Positions 22,658 to 35,208 of a stretch of 64,000 bases of DNA are shown piece after piece. Origin of the DNA: Brachycybe producta (lineage: Eukaryota > Arthropoda > Diplopoda > Playtdesmida > Andrognathidae); NCBI GenBank assembly GCA_036925085.1, contig JAUPFP010000064.1, positions 717,330-781,329 on the forward strand. The letters run 5' to 3'. The notes under the pieces were generated by a model that worked only from the letters and a program-made list of their open reading frames with translations, was not told where the DNA came from and searched no databases. The translations under genes and the position numbers were made by a program. Within the stretch, counting starts at the first letter, position 1; each line of letters begins with the position of its first letter.

Positions 22658-22970
22658 TCACTTTTAGATGAGACTTCAAGGGACAACATGATCAACTAGC
22701 TTTTAACGGGCGAAAGCTCGAGGGGTAGCAGACAGCTAAAAGATCCATTTTACTGTAAAAGTTCAACAAGGAAGAACTTGTGAGGAATAAGAAAAGGGAT
22801 TAATTTGTTCCCTTCCAACCGAGCCAGGATAAAATAAGCGGCTTAGCCGAAAGTGTCAGGGTGGCACTAAGGACGATCAGGGTGATCGTTAAAAACAAAA
22901 GGAAACTAAGGACAGGGTGTCCAAAAAGAAATTCTGGGAAAATACACGCGGGCAGGCTGAAAATATTTCT

Positions 22971-24332
22971 ATGGGAAAGACAACTACAGCCTCCCGTGTG
23001 CAGACACGGGTAGGAATGTCGATTGAGAACGATAAAACTCAATCGACTCCTAAAAAGGAACAGTTTGGCATTAAAAATCCATCAAACAATGAAATAATGT
23101 CCAAATTGTGTAAAGGAGAGGCCAAAATTCAAAATTGCCGCTGTATGGAGCGCCGCCTGGTGGGAGAAAAAGGAGAAAGAGACTTTTTGGATAGAAGCTC
23201 CTCCCACTTCTGGCCGGAAATTGAATTTGCAAGTCTCACAGGATCACGTGAGAAGACAGCCACCATTTTGGACGCCACTTTAAAACCAGATTCTGCAAAG
23301 AATAGTCGCGGTTCTGATTTTATCAAAAAGGAAAAAGTGTCAACTTCCAAAAAAGGAATAATCGGAAAGAGGATGGCCGAATCCATGGATCAACTAAAAC
23401 CTGGAAGTGAAGAAGCATCCGAATTGGAGATATTGATGGACACCGGCGAGATGACGCCGGACTGGCTAAGGATGTTTTTGGGAAAGAAGACGACGAAAAC
23501 ACCATCGCTGCAGAGATTCTTTCCGGCAGCAATGCCATGCCATCGTCGCCTGCAAAGGATAAAGCTTCGGGATCTTCTAAAACGAAAAAAAGGAAGACGC
23601 CAGAGGGTGAGCCAACAAATTTCGTACCGCTAATTCACTCTCCTCCCGGGCATCGTAGGAGCGGCAACCCAGAACCTGAAATCGTTTACGAAGGGCCCGC
23701 AAGGGACCCAACTACAATTTCCAAGGCCACCAGAAGAAATGGATACTCCACCTGGGAGTTTACTCGATGGATGTCTTCCAGCGGAGCTTGGTGGCTCAAA
23801 TCGTCGAGGTCGAATGAAAGGAGAAAGAAACGCCGATAAGAAAGCGATGCAGGATTGGATAGATGGGCAAAACAAGGAACTGATGGCTAGGGGACGATCC
23901 CCAATCAAGGTGCCGGCAGTTGGGACAGCTCTTCCAAAGAAGCAAGTCCCCAGAGATGTTTCGCCATCCAACAGCTGGGTCACGGTGGACCAGCCAATTG
24001 TGAAAGGGTATGTGCATCGACCTAATCAACCACTAATTTTGTCTGGGGCAATGGAGAGGGTCTCCATCGCTTCCAAAGTTGTAGACCCGAGGAGAGAAGC
24101 TCATCCACCAGCGGTGAGCAATCCCGCTCGGCTCAACAGGGAAAAATTCATTGCGGAGAGGCCCAGGGCCCCTAGACGCCAGGGAGACGTCACCAAAAGT
24201 CAGCCTCAAGAGGAACGAAGGACCAGACCAAGGGAAGAGTCACGGGACCCACCAAGGAGGTCCGAAACGGCCAGGATTATTTCGTATATTAATTGCAATA
24301 AAGCAGCTGATTTTATTACGGGACTCGACTGA
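22971..24332 (+). pseudogene. Gag-like remnant, frameshifted (unit 1)
   Basis: Reading starts at ATG 22971 (MGKTTTASR), about 335 bp after the LTR. It is a hydrophilic, Lys/Arg/Ser-rich polypeptide. Unit 1 has five T at 23475-23479 where unit 2 has six. The missing base throws unit 1 out of frame, and the proper frame resumes as 23537-23839. A second frame change near 23739-23839 moves coding to 23739-24332, which ends in an Arg/Pro-rich tail (PQEERRTRPREESRDPPRR). No zinc knuckle, protease or RT follows, and I see no 3' LTR. Gag identity is inferred from position after LTR and PBS. Confidence 0.55.
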
Positions 24333-24379
24333 CCTTAAAATTTCCATAAAGCTTTTACGTTCACGGAAAATGCATCTTT

Positions 24380-24665
24380 AACAACTCAACGAGGAAAATG
24401 CACCATTAACAATTGATTGTCTAACAATTGAACGTAAATGAAATTTACCCATTTAAAATTCAACGTCATCATAATTGAACGCCACCAACTCAGCGTCAAC
24501 ACAATTCTTCGTTCAGCAATAATTATTGATTACAGGTAAAATTCGTTTTTAATATAACTCGTCTGTGTAATTGAACGTCAACAACTGATCGTTCACAATT
24601 TAACATGAATCAATTTAACGTCTAAAAACTCAATGCGGACACAATTGAACGTCATTAGCTCGTAT
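24380..24665 (+). repeat. Cluster of AATTGAACGTCA-type motifs
   Basis: About ten irregular copies of ATTGAACGT / CAACGTCA / TCAACA occur within 290 bp, spaced 15-40 bp, directly after the gag remnant. This could be subterminal repeats of a DNA transposon or internal spacer of the retroelement. Copy: 49609-49894. Confidence 0.5.
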
Positions 24666-25078
24666 TAATGCAAAATCTCATATCTTGATAAAAAAAATAG
24701 TAAATCCTATTTTATATATACATTTTTTTAAAAATTAAAATAGTATTTGCATTCTGTATAAAACTAAACTTTCAAGCATCCATATTGTGTATACAACGTA
24801 TGTAGATGCAGCATGTACAGTATGTTTGCTTTGACAAATTACTAGCAATAACTCTGAATTGGTGTTGTTTCTGTTTTGTCATGGTGGAACAACACCCAAT
24901 CAACATGAACTGTTGGGGGTAATTTAATGGTTATAGGCTCATCACGGTGAGCACTGAGCAAAAAGTGAGCATGTGTACAGGAGTTATAATAGTGATAGGT
25001 GTCAACAGTGGCGTAGGCAGCTTTGGGTTATGGGGGGGGGGTGTTTTAAATTTTTAACCCCTCCCCTTTCACAGGCAG
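24666..25078. other. No gene seen
   Basis: A/T-rich sequence with a GTTGTTTCTG...AACAACAC short inverted repeat near 24870-24895 and a degraded transposon end (CAACAGTGGCGTAGGCAG) near 25002. Confidence 0.4.
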
Positions 25079-25267
25079 TTAGAAATCGGGGAGAACTTCA
25101 GTTGGCTCCGCCCTTTTTATGACGACCGGCAACTTCTAATTGGTTGGTTATGTAGTCTGACGTCACATGCTCCGCCCTTTTCAACGTCGAACCACACAAC
25201 ACACCAATTAGAAGTTGCCGGACGTCATAAGTAGGGCGGAGCCAACTTCTGTTTGTCCCGATTTCAA
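25079..25267. mobile_element. Complete foldback MITE, 189 bp
   Basis: Arms TTAGAAATCGGG...AGTTGGCTCCGCCC...CCGGCAACTTCTAATTGGT and the inverse make a nearly full-length hairpin around a TGACGTCACATGC centre. Fragments of the same family are at 30-118 and its unit copies. Copy: 50310-50498. Confidence 0.8.
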
Positions 25268-26045
25268 TTACCTGTTCACCTTTCTCAGCAGCAATTTGGT
25301 AACATTATAAAACAGCATTGCGCTGAACCTAACTATGTAAATAATTGGTTACTGATTCTTACACTTGCACCCCTATCTAAAGATCACTAAGATCACAATA
25401 TTGTCTGTATGTCAGTAATTGCTGAGGGAAAAACATTTTTTTTTGGGGAAAAAATTTTTCGAATGAAATGGGGGGGGGGTTTGTTGTCCTTGATAGGAGT
25501 GGCCAAAACCATTGGTTTGGTGAGTCACGTGTGGCTCAGTTATGTGGCACAAGGTGCCAAACTTGCTCTTTGGCTAAAAGCGGCACGCAACTTTGTTCCC
25601 ATGTTATAGTGACAAAATTGGAAACTACTTCAAAGCCGTTTTTTCTATGTTGTGCAAAGTGTGGAACACCTAAGTGTTAACATGGAAAAGTTTTATTTTT
25701 ACTAAACGTTTCGTCATATCTAGATAATGGTCAAAGGTGAATGAACAAAGACTAGCACGTGTCTATAAGATAAGATGGCATCAATGGACATCCGGGACAT
25801 GTCACCGTTGTATGACGTGTAGTAGGAACTGTACGTATCAGCTGCAAACGATTTTGTGTAAGCCTGCAATAGCGAGAAGCGAAAAAAATAAGCAATTTGT
25901 GTAACATGGATGAATAGACCTACTAGGCGTAGTAGGCGTTCAAAAGTGATGGTGCATTGTATGTTTTTGTGCTTCTGGGAAGGGCGTAACAGTATGACAA
26001 GGACAGTGCCGGATCTAGGAATTTCTCATGGGGGGTCCAATTAGA
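25268..26045. other. No gene; end of unit 1
   Basis: Two ORFs of 66-70 codons (25409-25680) cover a G-run and differ in frame between units. 25740 onward is the reference copy for the older duplicate at 16320. CAGTGCCGGATCTAGGAATT at 26005 is a lone transposon end. Confidence 0.5.
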
Positions 26046-26354
26046 ATACTGGGGTACAGATTTACAATAACGTGGCTCCGCCCTTTTTATGACGACTGGC
26101 AACTTCTAATTGGTTGGTTATTTAGTCTGACGTCACATGCTTCGCCCTTTTCAACGTCAAACCACCCAACAAACCTGGACATGCAATTAAGGATGTAGAT
26201 TTTTAAACGCAGCCTATTGGCTATAGCTACAACTTCACAATTGCTCAACGTATAATAGTACATCTGTTTTTGTCAATTATAAGCTATTGTAAAGTCTGTT
26301 GTGTTTCAATTGCACATGCAAGAAAGTTCTTTTTAGTAGTTGTGTTGCTAATGG

Positions 26355-27651
26355 CTACCCACACAGCACAATGATATCCAAAGGATGTATTCAACGTCCA
26401 GGCAATACATCCTGAGGATATCCATGAATATCCTTTCTACATTTAGTGCATGTCCCCTGGATGTCCCACTTGAGGAAGTATGTACGACATCCAAGATGGA
26501 TCTTCATTGGATGTCTACTCTGGATTGTAACACCCTGTAATTCGTGATCCCGCCAAAACCATAGCCCGGTGGTAAACAACTCTCAACTGTCCCTCCCTCC
26601 CCTCTGACTCACCTTTCTGACTCATACCCAAGTGGCAGATTAATACACGTAGGACCATGGTCACTTGGACCTGGTTACACCTCGCAGGTGTACACAGGTC
26701 CAAGGTATAAAAGGGCCATGTTTCTCTTTGTAGTTAGTTCTTGTCCTTGCCTAAATTGTATTACGTTGATCTTATCCGTACCACATCATGGGCATGAGGA
26801 CACACCGTTAGTATTCATAGTTCGTCTTTGTATTCTGTGTTTCCATACGAAGATGAATAAAGCGTTATGACAAGAAACAGCGTGATCTTTGTGTATTAAG
26901 TAAGCAACTTCTCTTCAGAGGCCGGAGACTACATAAGGCAGGAGGTATACGATTCCGAAGCAGCTACAACATCTTCTCCTGTTGGCATACCGAAAGGGAA
27001 AGATATATATCAGCATCGACCGGAAGAGAGCGGGATGGCCGACACCCTGCTGCATAGATTTCACCCCCATGCAGGAGGATAACCACAGTCCATCTCCATC
27101 CAACTCTCTCTGCAACTCGAATCTTCTCCGCACGGGCACCGCGTGATGCAGAGAAGAAACGAGTTACAGAAAATGTCATCTACAGGTTGGTAAAACAAAA
27201 TGGTCGATGTCAAAAGCTCACACTTGTATAAGCAGTTGTTATACATATCCATAAGACATCTTGTAGATATCTTCTAAAATGAATATTTAATATTCAGAAG
27301 ATGTCCTTTAGATATCATAACAATGTACACTTTTGATATTCACAGGATGTCCTCTGGACATGCTGTGGTACATACATAAAATTAGTGTAATATTTAAATC
27401 ACTATGACATAATTAGTTACATATTTTATTATAACCTTAAGATTCATTAATAATGATAAAATTAAGTAAAAAATTTAAAAATTTGATTTTTTTGATGACA
27501 TCAGTGGGATGTCTTAAGGATGTCCAAATTATCCCAGGATGGCTTGGACTTATTGTGGACATAACAGGACATTCTGTGGATATTTTGTGCTTTGTGGGGG
27601 TAGTAATGGGAGGAATAGAAGCACTAGAAGCATGTTGCAGTTCTAAAGTTT
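26355..27651. mobile_element. TIR element with subterminal GGATRTCC motifs, split by an LTR
   Basis: Left end CTACCCACACAGCACAATGA; near the right end TTGTGCTTTGTGGGGGTAG is its imperfect inverse (27586-27604). Both flanks of the nested LTR carry many GGATATCC/GGATGTCC octamers. The segment is bordered by a perfect 24-bp direct repeat (TTTTAGTAGTTGTGTTGCTA then ATGG) at 26331-26354 and 27652-27675; the diverged duplicate at 16751 has this sequence once and uninterrupted. Copy in unit 3: 51587-52883. Unit 1 keeps only 310-463. Confidence 0.65.
26526..27054 (+). mobile_element. Solo LTR nested in the TIR element
   Basis: Starts TGTAACACCCTGTAATT. Contains TATAAAAG at 26706-26713 and AATAAA at 26856-26861. 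It probably ends GACACCCTGCTGCA at 27054, flanked by TGGAT and TAGAT (4 of 5). Its ends resemble those of the TGTGACACCCTGTA family. Copy: 51758-52286. Confidence 0.65.
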
Positions 27652-28018
27652 TTTTAGTAGTTGTGTTGCTAATGGGACCAATAGGAGCAGTTTCCTGTGG
27701 CACCAGTTTCCTTCAAATCGTATTTCCATTTTAAAAATATTATTTCCAAGTTTATTGATTAATACCCGCAATTTTATATTAGTTAGCAAATCAACCAGAA
27801 AAAGGCACTTCCAGTAAGAAGAAACTTTTGAGTCTTGATAAGACGTATTTTTTGGCGAAAATATTTTTTTTGGGCATTAAAGTTTTTTGCTCTCTTTGCC
27901 AAACACCTAGCTACACAGTCTTTATCCAGACCGAAATGCTAGTGTGAATCCAACTTTTTATTGAAAATGCATTTTTTCGGTTGCCTTACTAACTAAATAA
28001 TATACAATTATTACTTAT

Positions 28019-28661
28019 TGTGACACCCTGTAGAAACAGAAGGTGAAACACTCAAGCCAAAATTCAGTCTTGACAGTATGGCACCCCTTGGTGCACAGAT
28101 GTTCGGACTTGGGTGGCCCGAATTCCAGAGAATTCGTGGAACCAAGTCCGACCGTGAGAAAATTGGGAATAAGTCCCGAAAATATTTCTTCTTATGATTT
28201 AGTATCCCCGGCCCAGGGCAATGATTGGCCCAGTTGGTCAATCATTAAGCCCTGAGGTGACAGTTGCCCCTCCCAGGAGACCGGACCAGTGAGCCTGAGA
28301 CTTGAGTGTGAGGGCAGTCAGTCTTGAGATTTCAAAGAGTAAACTAGGACAGTCAGAAGAGAGAATTCAAACTAGTAAGTTGGAACTACTCAGAGTTCTA
28401 AAGAATTAAGTCTGACTTAGAGAAAAACAGTAATGTAAAGAGTGTTATCAAGAATGTAATAGAGAGCTAGTAAAGAGACATTTTATAATACATAAACCTG
28501 TGTAAGTGTTGTGTATTTGAACTATATTGGGTTTCTGTACTCCTAAAATAGAGGAGTATCCAGCAGAAGGCACTCAGACACAGCCTGAGTCCCTCTGCCT
28601 GGAGCCTCCAGCAATCCAATGAAAAGGACTAGAGTTACTTTGGCATCGTCACGCCCTATAT
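28019..28661 (+). mobile_element. Solo LTR-like element, unit 2 copy of 1948-2590
   Basis: Same start TGTGACACCCTGTAGAAAC and same ending; nearly identical. The unit 3 copy is 53251-53893. Confidence 0.65.
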
Positions 28662-30219
28662 CTTAAAGATCCCTAATTAAAACAACATTCTATAGAAAAA
28701 CGCGACCCCCTATAGACTTAATGCTACTGCTTATCAGGACGATATCTTTGTATTAAGGGGTGGGACTAGGAGGAAAAAGGGCCCAAGCCCTGTGGTATGA
28801 CCCAGACAGGATATTGGCATCATCAGCTGTAGAGAACTGGGTCAACCCTCTGTAGGACAGTAAAGAGGGGTGACAATTAAAGTTCTATGCCATCTCTAGA
28901 AAAAACAAACGAGCCAGGATTGCTCCCGGACTTATCGTTTCAATATTAGCATACTTTATTACTTTAGGAAGTTTTCTGCTCAATGTAGTCATTTTCATAA
29001 TTAGCCTTCGTTACTTGCTCGCCTATGAAACAGATATGCGAGCCCCCTTTGCCATTTCACATCATTGTGTACGTGGCAGAAGTTTTGAAAAGAAATTTAG
29101 GACAAAAGTATGACAAAAAGGGGTGATAACAAAACAATGAAAAAACCCTTTTATTTAAAATGTTGAAAACATTAATTTGTTATTACCACTTTTGGATCTG
29201 ACAAAATAACACAATCCTAAATTTCTCATTAATTCTTCTGACGTCACAAGCTTTCTATAAGGTTATACATAATTTGTATGAAAAGTACTTGCACCTGGTG
29301 AACCTAACGGCTTACACTTGCTTCACTATAAATATATAGAAACAAAGTGATTTGAACCACCTACACAAGTTTCATGAGTTCTATAAAAGCAGAAGTATCA
29401 TATAGCTCTTTTTTTAAACTAACACGTTATCAGCCAAACTTACTCTTTTTGAAACTGATTGAAATGATGACGTATAATTTTCACTATTTTTCTCGTTATT
29501 TTTTCTTATTTTTGAAGTTATTGGTTTTTTTCTTATGTTTCTTATCTGTTTCCATGACGTCAATGGTAAGAGAATTAATTAACTCTTATTAATTATACAT
29601 TATTAGGCAACCAGCAGTATGATTTCTTGACAATAAATATGATTTATGATTTAATGATACTAATAATAATAATATGACGTGATAATAAATCTTAACATTA
29701 ATTTTCTTTACAAAACAAGTCTTAAAAGAATTTTAAAAAAGCAATTTTAAAAATCGTAATAAAATTCAAATTTTATAATTTTTATTCAAATTACGATTTT
29801 TTTTTAAACAAAATAAAATATTTTTTTTTAGGAAATACAAAATTAATCTTAACATACAATAATGAAAATACGCTTTTTGAACCCTTGCAGCAAGCATAAG
29901 GCCGCTGTCACACGAGAATATGTGTATGCAGGGGGGGGGGGGGTGCAGATAAGCAAAATGAGCCGTGATTGGTTGAAGATGGATGATGTCACTCAGGGGT
30001 CTAGCTGCTTGGGCACAGCCTCCTATTATAGGAGGCTATGACTTGGGAGTTGAAATGAAAACATTGTTTTTTTACTTAATTTAGCTTGTTTTTTGTGTGG
30101 TTGGTGATTTCAAATAAAGTGGAGTTCTATTTGATTGGAAATATTTTTGTTTTAAAAGGCTACACCGCAAAATTACTTCGAAAAATCTCCACAAAGAACA
30201 CTAGCATCGTTTTTCTATT

Positions 30220-30800
30220 GAACCCATAGAAATACACAATCGTGGCAATACTTTATTTTTCATATTAATTTTAAAGGTAATTTTAAAAGTTATGGTTCAA
30301 AGTGCAATATATACCTTAAATATATGCTGATCAAGTGATATAATGACAAACAATTGGAAAGTGCGGTTTTATTTTTAAAAACTATTTTAAAATCGCGAAT
30401 TTCTAACTCTTATGTTAAACTCCATTGAGTACGCCCAAATAAGAAAAACATACATTAAAATGCTCGTATAAATACGTAAAAATAATTTGAAACAACCAGA
30501 AAAAAATTCATCGCATATGTGAATGTGCTGAGTTCACTGTGGTTTACTTGTGGTTTTTAAAATTATTTTACGAGCATTTTCATGGATTTTTTTTCTTGCG
30601 GGCGCATACTCAATGGAGTTTAACATAAGTTAGTAATTCACGATTTTGAAATACTTTTTAAAAATAGAAAAACAATTACCAATTTTTTATCATTCTACCA
30701 CTAGATCAGCATATAATTAAGGTGCAAATTGCACATTTAACCATCAAAATTGACAACTTTAAATATGAAAAATTAAACATATTGCTGCAAGTGTATTTTA
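30220..30800. mobile_element. Foldback element, unit 2 copy of 4150-4730
   Basis: Identical layout to unit 1. GACCTT at 30881-30886 is the empty Polinton target in this unit. Confidence 0.75.
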
Positions 30801-31538
30801 AAAATTAATCAGGTATCCCTATGGAACTTAACGTAAAGTACGTACAACATACGATTTTAAACGTTATTAAAAATAGGAAGGACCTTTTCAAAATTTATAG
30901 AAAGTATCAGCATGAAACCAATACGTTAATGCACGTGCTAATTTTTTTGTCATTGCTTTAAATAATTTTTACATTGAAACATTTGCGGGACGGCTTTTTG
31001 TTCCTATGGAATTTAACATGGATTTAAAAATAATGTACGATTTTAAACATTTAAAGCTAGAAGGACCTTTTCAAAATTTATATGAATAGACCACTTAATA
31101 AACAATACCTTCTATTGCATTTTGTGCTTTAATGTATTTTCATTGAAAGAATGTGAGACTACTTTGTGTATATTCAGTAACACCATAATAGTATAGTAAC
31201 ACTCATATGTCTCATTGGCGTCTGCACAAAACAACAAAATGTAGGTGTATCTAGACTCCTACATAGCTTTTTATTTTTTTTTAACAAGTTAAAGATGAAT
31301 TTAAATGAAACCTACAATATTAATTTTAATTGGATATATTTTGAAATTTTATCTGTTAATTATTGTGGGCAATCTCATTCATTACGATACATACACGCAC
31401 CTCAACACAAGCATCACTTAGACCCCTCTATGACGTTGTGCGCAAAACAATGCGCGAAACCCCCCCCCCCCCCCCCAGAAAATGGCGTCTATCCGCGCTG
31501 CCTTATAATTCTAAGTACCTTGACGTGTATGATAGATA

Positions 31539-31983
31539 TGTGACACCCTGTATTCCACCTTCCTTTTAGAATGGTAGCCTTGGGGTCTCCGTATTCCTCG
31601 TATCCCGTTTCCGCCTCTTCTCTTGATTGAGAAGACCTCAAAGTCCAAATCAGGTCAGTGAATGGATACAAGGTGCGACATATGGTCTCTTGGGCGTGAG
31701 TACACCGCGCATTTGTATACAGGCCCAATTTATAAAGGCCCTTGTCTCCTCCAGCTCGTGGTCCATTCTCTGATAAACGAAACAAAATAATTCACGTCAA
31801 TGGTTCGGTAGCTAAGCATTATAGTAAGCAACGCCATGTCTTTTGAAGTATTCTCTGTATTACTAATAGTTGGGTGCATTAAATAAGTAAATCGTTAACC
31901 TGTATTCGCCTCGCCTGTTATTATTTTTTTTCCTCTACAGCTGCAAATATAAGAATTCCTCGAGAACGGTTCCCGGCACGACA
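31539..31983 (+). mobile_element. Solo LTR (family 2), unit 2 copy
   Basis: Copy of 5469-5913 with the same ends. Confidence 0.8.
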
Positions 31984-32225
31984 TGCTTTCAAAGCCTAAG
32001 GCGGTTTCCTCCCTAAACCAATAGAGTCTATGCCTGAGTCCCGTAACAGGGGCTCTATACACTGTTACAGATACTGAATTTACATGTACCCAAATAGAAA
32101 CGTTCGTATACGGCGATACTCGTGGGATACAGTATCACAATACTGATTTTAATGTATCCTGTGAATCTTGGGCGCCGCCTAGCTGCGAGTTTTTGTAAAG
32201 CTCAACTGACAAACCGACACCCACA

Positions 32226-33146
32226 CGGGGGCGTAGCTAGGGAACCGCAAGACCCGCAACTGCTGGGGGCGCAATAGGTTTGGGGGCGCAAAAAACGAAA
32301 TGAAAGTCGATGTATTTTCAAAAATAATTGAATAAATTAAACAAGTGATTCCGAATCACTCGCTTAATTTATTCAGTTATTTTCGAAAATAAATGGAATC
32401 GAACTGTTGGCTGGAATCGATACATTCCCAGAGAAGACTGGAATGCAGGGATTTCTTCAATTCTAGTGTGCACTGCACGCTTCAACAGTGACGCCATTCA
32501 GAATGGACTTAGTTGAAGTGTAAATATATGGTTCCTGAAAAATTTAAATTCTCAAATTCATTGAAATTTGCATTCTTTGAATTTATGGGTTTTTGTGGTC
32601 CTCCGAAGTCTGTTGGGCCCTCCTGACTTCATTTCAGTGCTTTTCAGGGCATCTAGAAGACTTTCATTTTTTGCCATTTTTTGAAAATTTTCCAAGAAAG
32701 AATTATTGGTGTGCACTGCATGCTTCAAAAGTTACGCCGTTCAGAGTGAACTTAGTTGAAATGTAACTATGGTTCCTCAAAAATTTAAATTGTAAAATTC
32801 ATTGCAAGTGAACCAGGCAGAAAAATAGTAGGAACAGTCGGAAGGTTTGTTTTAGTAAAATGAAGTTGTTGCAGGGGGTTTGGGAGGCACAGACCCCGAC
32901 TTTTTTTTAAGAATTATTAAATCAAATTAGTCCATTGTTTTGACTGTTCCCTAATTTGTTCAATGGGAGGAACGGTCGGAAAATTGGACAAATTTGATTT
33001 AATAATTCTTAAAAAAAAGTCGGGGTCTGCGCCCCTAGACTCCTTGGGGAGGTAAAGGCAGCGCAAAGTTTTAAGCGGCCCGGGGGAGGGTGCAAGATTT
33101 TACGCGGCGGGGGGGGGAGGCGCAACCAAGCCTATCTACGCCACTG
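32226..33146. mobile_element. hAT-like element, unit 2 copy
   Basis: Copy of 6156-7076, with the CACCCACA duplication on both sides. Confidence 0.85.
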
Positions 33147-34201
33147 CACCCACACGTAGATACTGTATCACATGAGTATCTTCTATTTTTATTCCCAGAT
33201 ACGTGTATCGCTTACACGTAACCTCGTGTGAAAGCGGCCTAACTAATTAATGGGAAGGGTGTTCGGCTTACTGAAATGTTCTTATTTAACAAGATAGAAC
33301 AGAAACGATGAGTCAAAACTCAGCTTAAGTATAAACAAGTGACAATTGGGAAAGACACAGTTTCTATGCAGGTGCCAACTTTCCGAGAATGAGTTGGACA
33401 GAGAATCTGTATATGTACTGTATATGAGCATACATGTATGTTTCACAATCGTTTTATTTTTTGAAACTAATATTTTAAACTAAACTCTCAATTTTACATA
33501 CAACCATAACAATCGTGTTCAAATTATTAGAAGTTCGGACTATACCATGTGTTCGGATTCAGTGAGCAGGGCCGGATCAGCCTACATGGGGGCCCTGGGC
33601 TAATATATATTAGGGGGCCCCTTCCATAAATGACGTAAACCCTAATCTTATTGCGTAAAAACATGCATTCCGGAGTACGAGTAGCGAAGAAACATTATGC
33701 CATCATTGACCACTGGTAATTTAGTTAAAGTGTCCTGAGCACTGAATAAATATGTTCTATGTTCAGTTATTTTTAGGCCTACATCATTAGGAGTTAGATA
33801 ACTCTGGCGATAATGTGCTTATCTTTTGATCATTTGCAAAAAAAATTGTCGATTGACAGTAATTAGTCGTTAAAAAATATTCACCACGATTTTGTGGCCC
33901 CCTCAAAATTCGGGGGCTCTGGGCTGCAGCCCTTGCGTGTTTTGGTGCCTGAACTATGAATAGTGGTGATAGGTTATTTGAAGGCCAGTTTCTCCTGTTT
34001 GACAAGATATGCAAATTTTCTGTTTTTTATTTTTTACTGTTTCCTTCTCCCTTCCTGAAAGAAAAAGCAGTCAATGCTCCACTGTGTGCGATTTTAATGC
34101 AACTTTGAAGTCATAGCTCGAGACTCGAGTTCTTTACTAAAGTCGATTCTTTCAGCATGTTTGTATCTTAAGATCGGCAATCTACTCATCTAATGGGGAT
34201 G

Positions 34202-34818
34202 CAGGGGCGTAGCTAGGGACCTGCAAGACCCGCAACTGCGGGGGAGGGGGCGCAGGAGGTTTGGGGGCGAAAAAAACGAAATGAACGTCGATGTATTTAA
34301 AAAAAAATAATTGAATAAATCGACTTCCATTTAATATTTGCTTTTAAAAACTACATAGTTGCACACATCGCCATCTAATGACACCTTAAGCAATTATTGT
34401 GCATATTTTTTGCGGGTGCTATTTTGATGAACGGTCGGAACAACGGTATATACAGTCGGGGAAATATTAGTAACAGTCGGAAGGTTAGGTTTAGTAAAGT
34501 GAACCTTGTCGCGGGGGGGGGGGGAGAGCGCAGACCCCGCTTTTTATTGTTCGACTGTCAATGGGAAGAATGGTTGGAATAATAGACACATTTGATTTAA
34601 TAACTCTTAAAAAAATGAGGGGGCTGGGCCCCCAGACCCCCTGCGACAAGGTTCATTTTACTAAACCTAACCTTCCGACTGTTCCGCCGTTCATCAAAAT
34701 AGCACCGCCCCCTCTCAGTATGAGGGCTAAGTGGAGGGGGAGGTAAAAAGAGCGCAAAGTTTTAAGCGGCCCAGGGGGGGGGGGGTGGGGGCGCAACCAA
34801 GTCATAGCTAAGCCAATG
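34202..34818. mobile_element. hAT-like element with nested hairpin, unit 2 copy
   Basis: Copy of 8132-8754; the internal G-run is 6 bp shorter. Confidence 0.8.
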
Positions 34819-35208
34819 TGGGTATGACAATGGGATGTGTAAAAAATCTGTATGATTTGATTAGGGCCTATTGATTACCTTTATTAATCGCATGACGTAA
34901 ATACAGTGAAGGTCTTTTTTATTCTATTCAGTTTTGACATGTACTTACTATGCGTGACATTTTGACTTATGGTGCATTTGAGAATGTGTAGTGGGTGTGT
35001 AGCACTTACAGAATACGAATGTCGCATTAACCATGAAGTTAAAAAAACTCTCCTTCTTGGAAATCATTTTCTTTGTTTTTACCCAGCTTACTACAATAAC
35101 TTTATTCAGTTGTTTTCAAACACTTTCGGGAAAAATTTCTTTGATGCACCCATTTTATTCTGGGTTTATAATAATTAAGTTGTTCAACTAACCTATTATT
35201 TTACACAG

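Larger units (their letters stand above)
1..26045. repeat. Tandem unit 1 of a 25-26 kb repeat
   Basis: Position 1 corresponds to 26046 and 51278; all three begin ATACTGGGGTACAG. Unit 1 aligns with unit 2 almost base for base, with the offset drifting from 26045 to 26071, then to 26041, and finally to about 25230 because of indels. The window starts exactly at this phase, so the array may continue to the left and the true unit boundary cannot be fixed. Unit 1 differs from units 2 and 3 by a minisatellite at 464-1749 in place of about 1.3 kb, and it retains about 0.81 kb at 18638-19448 that unit 2 lost. Confidence 0.95.

Noticed and set aside
25409..25680. Overlapping 66-90 codon ORFs with Cys residues
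   Set aside because: Their frame depends on a G-run of variable length between units; no splice or family support.
27453..27734. 93-codon hydrophobic ORF
   Set aside because: It consists of the GGATGTCC-rich end of a TIR element and its flank; composition comes from the motif.
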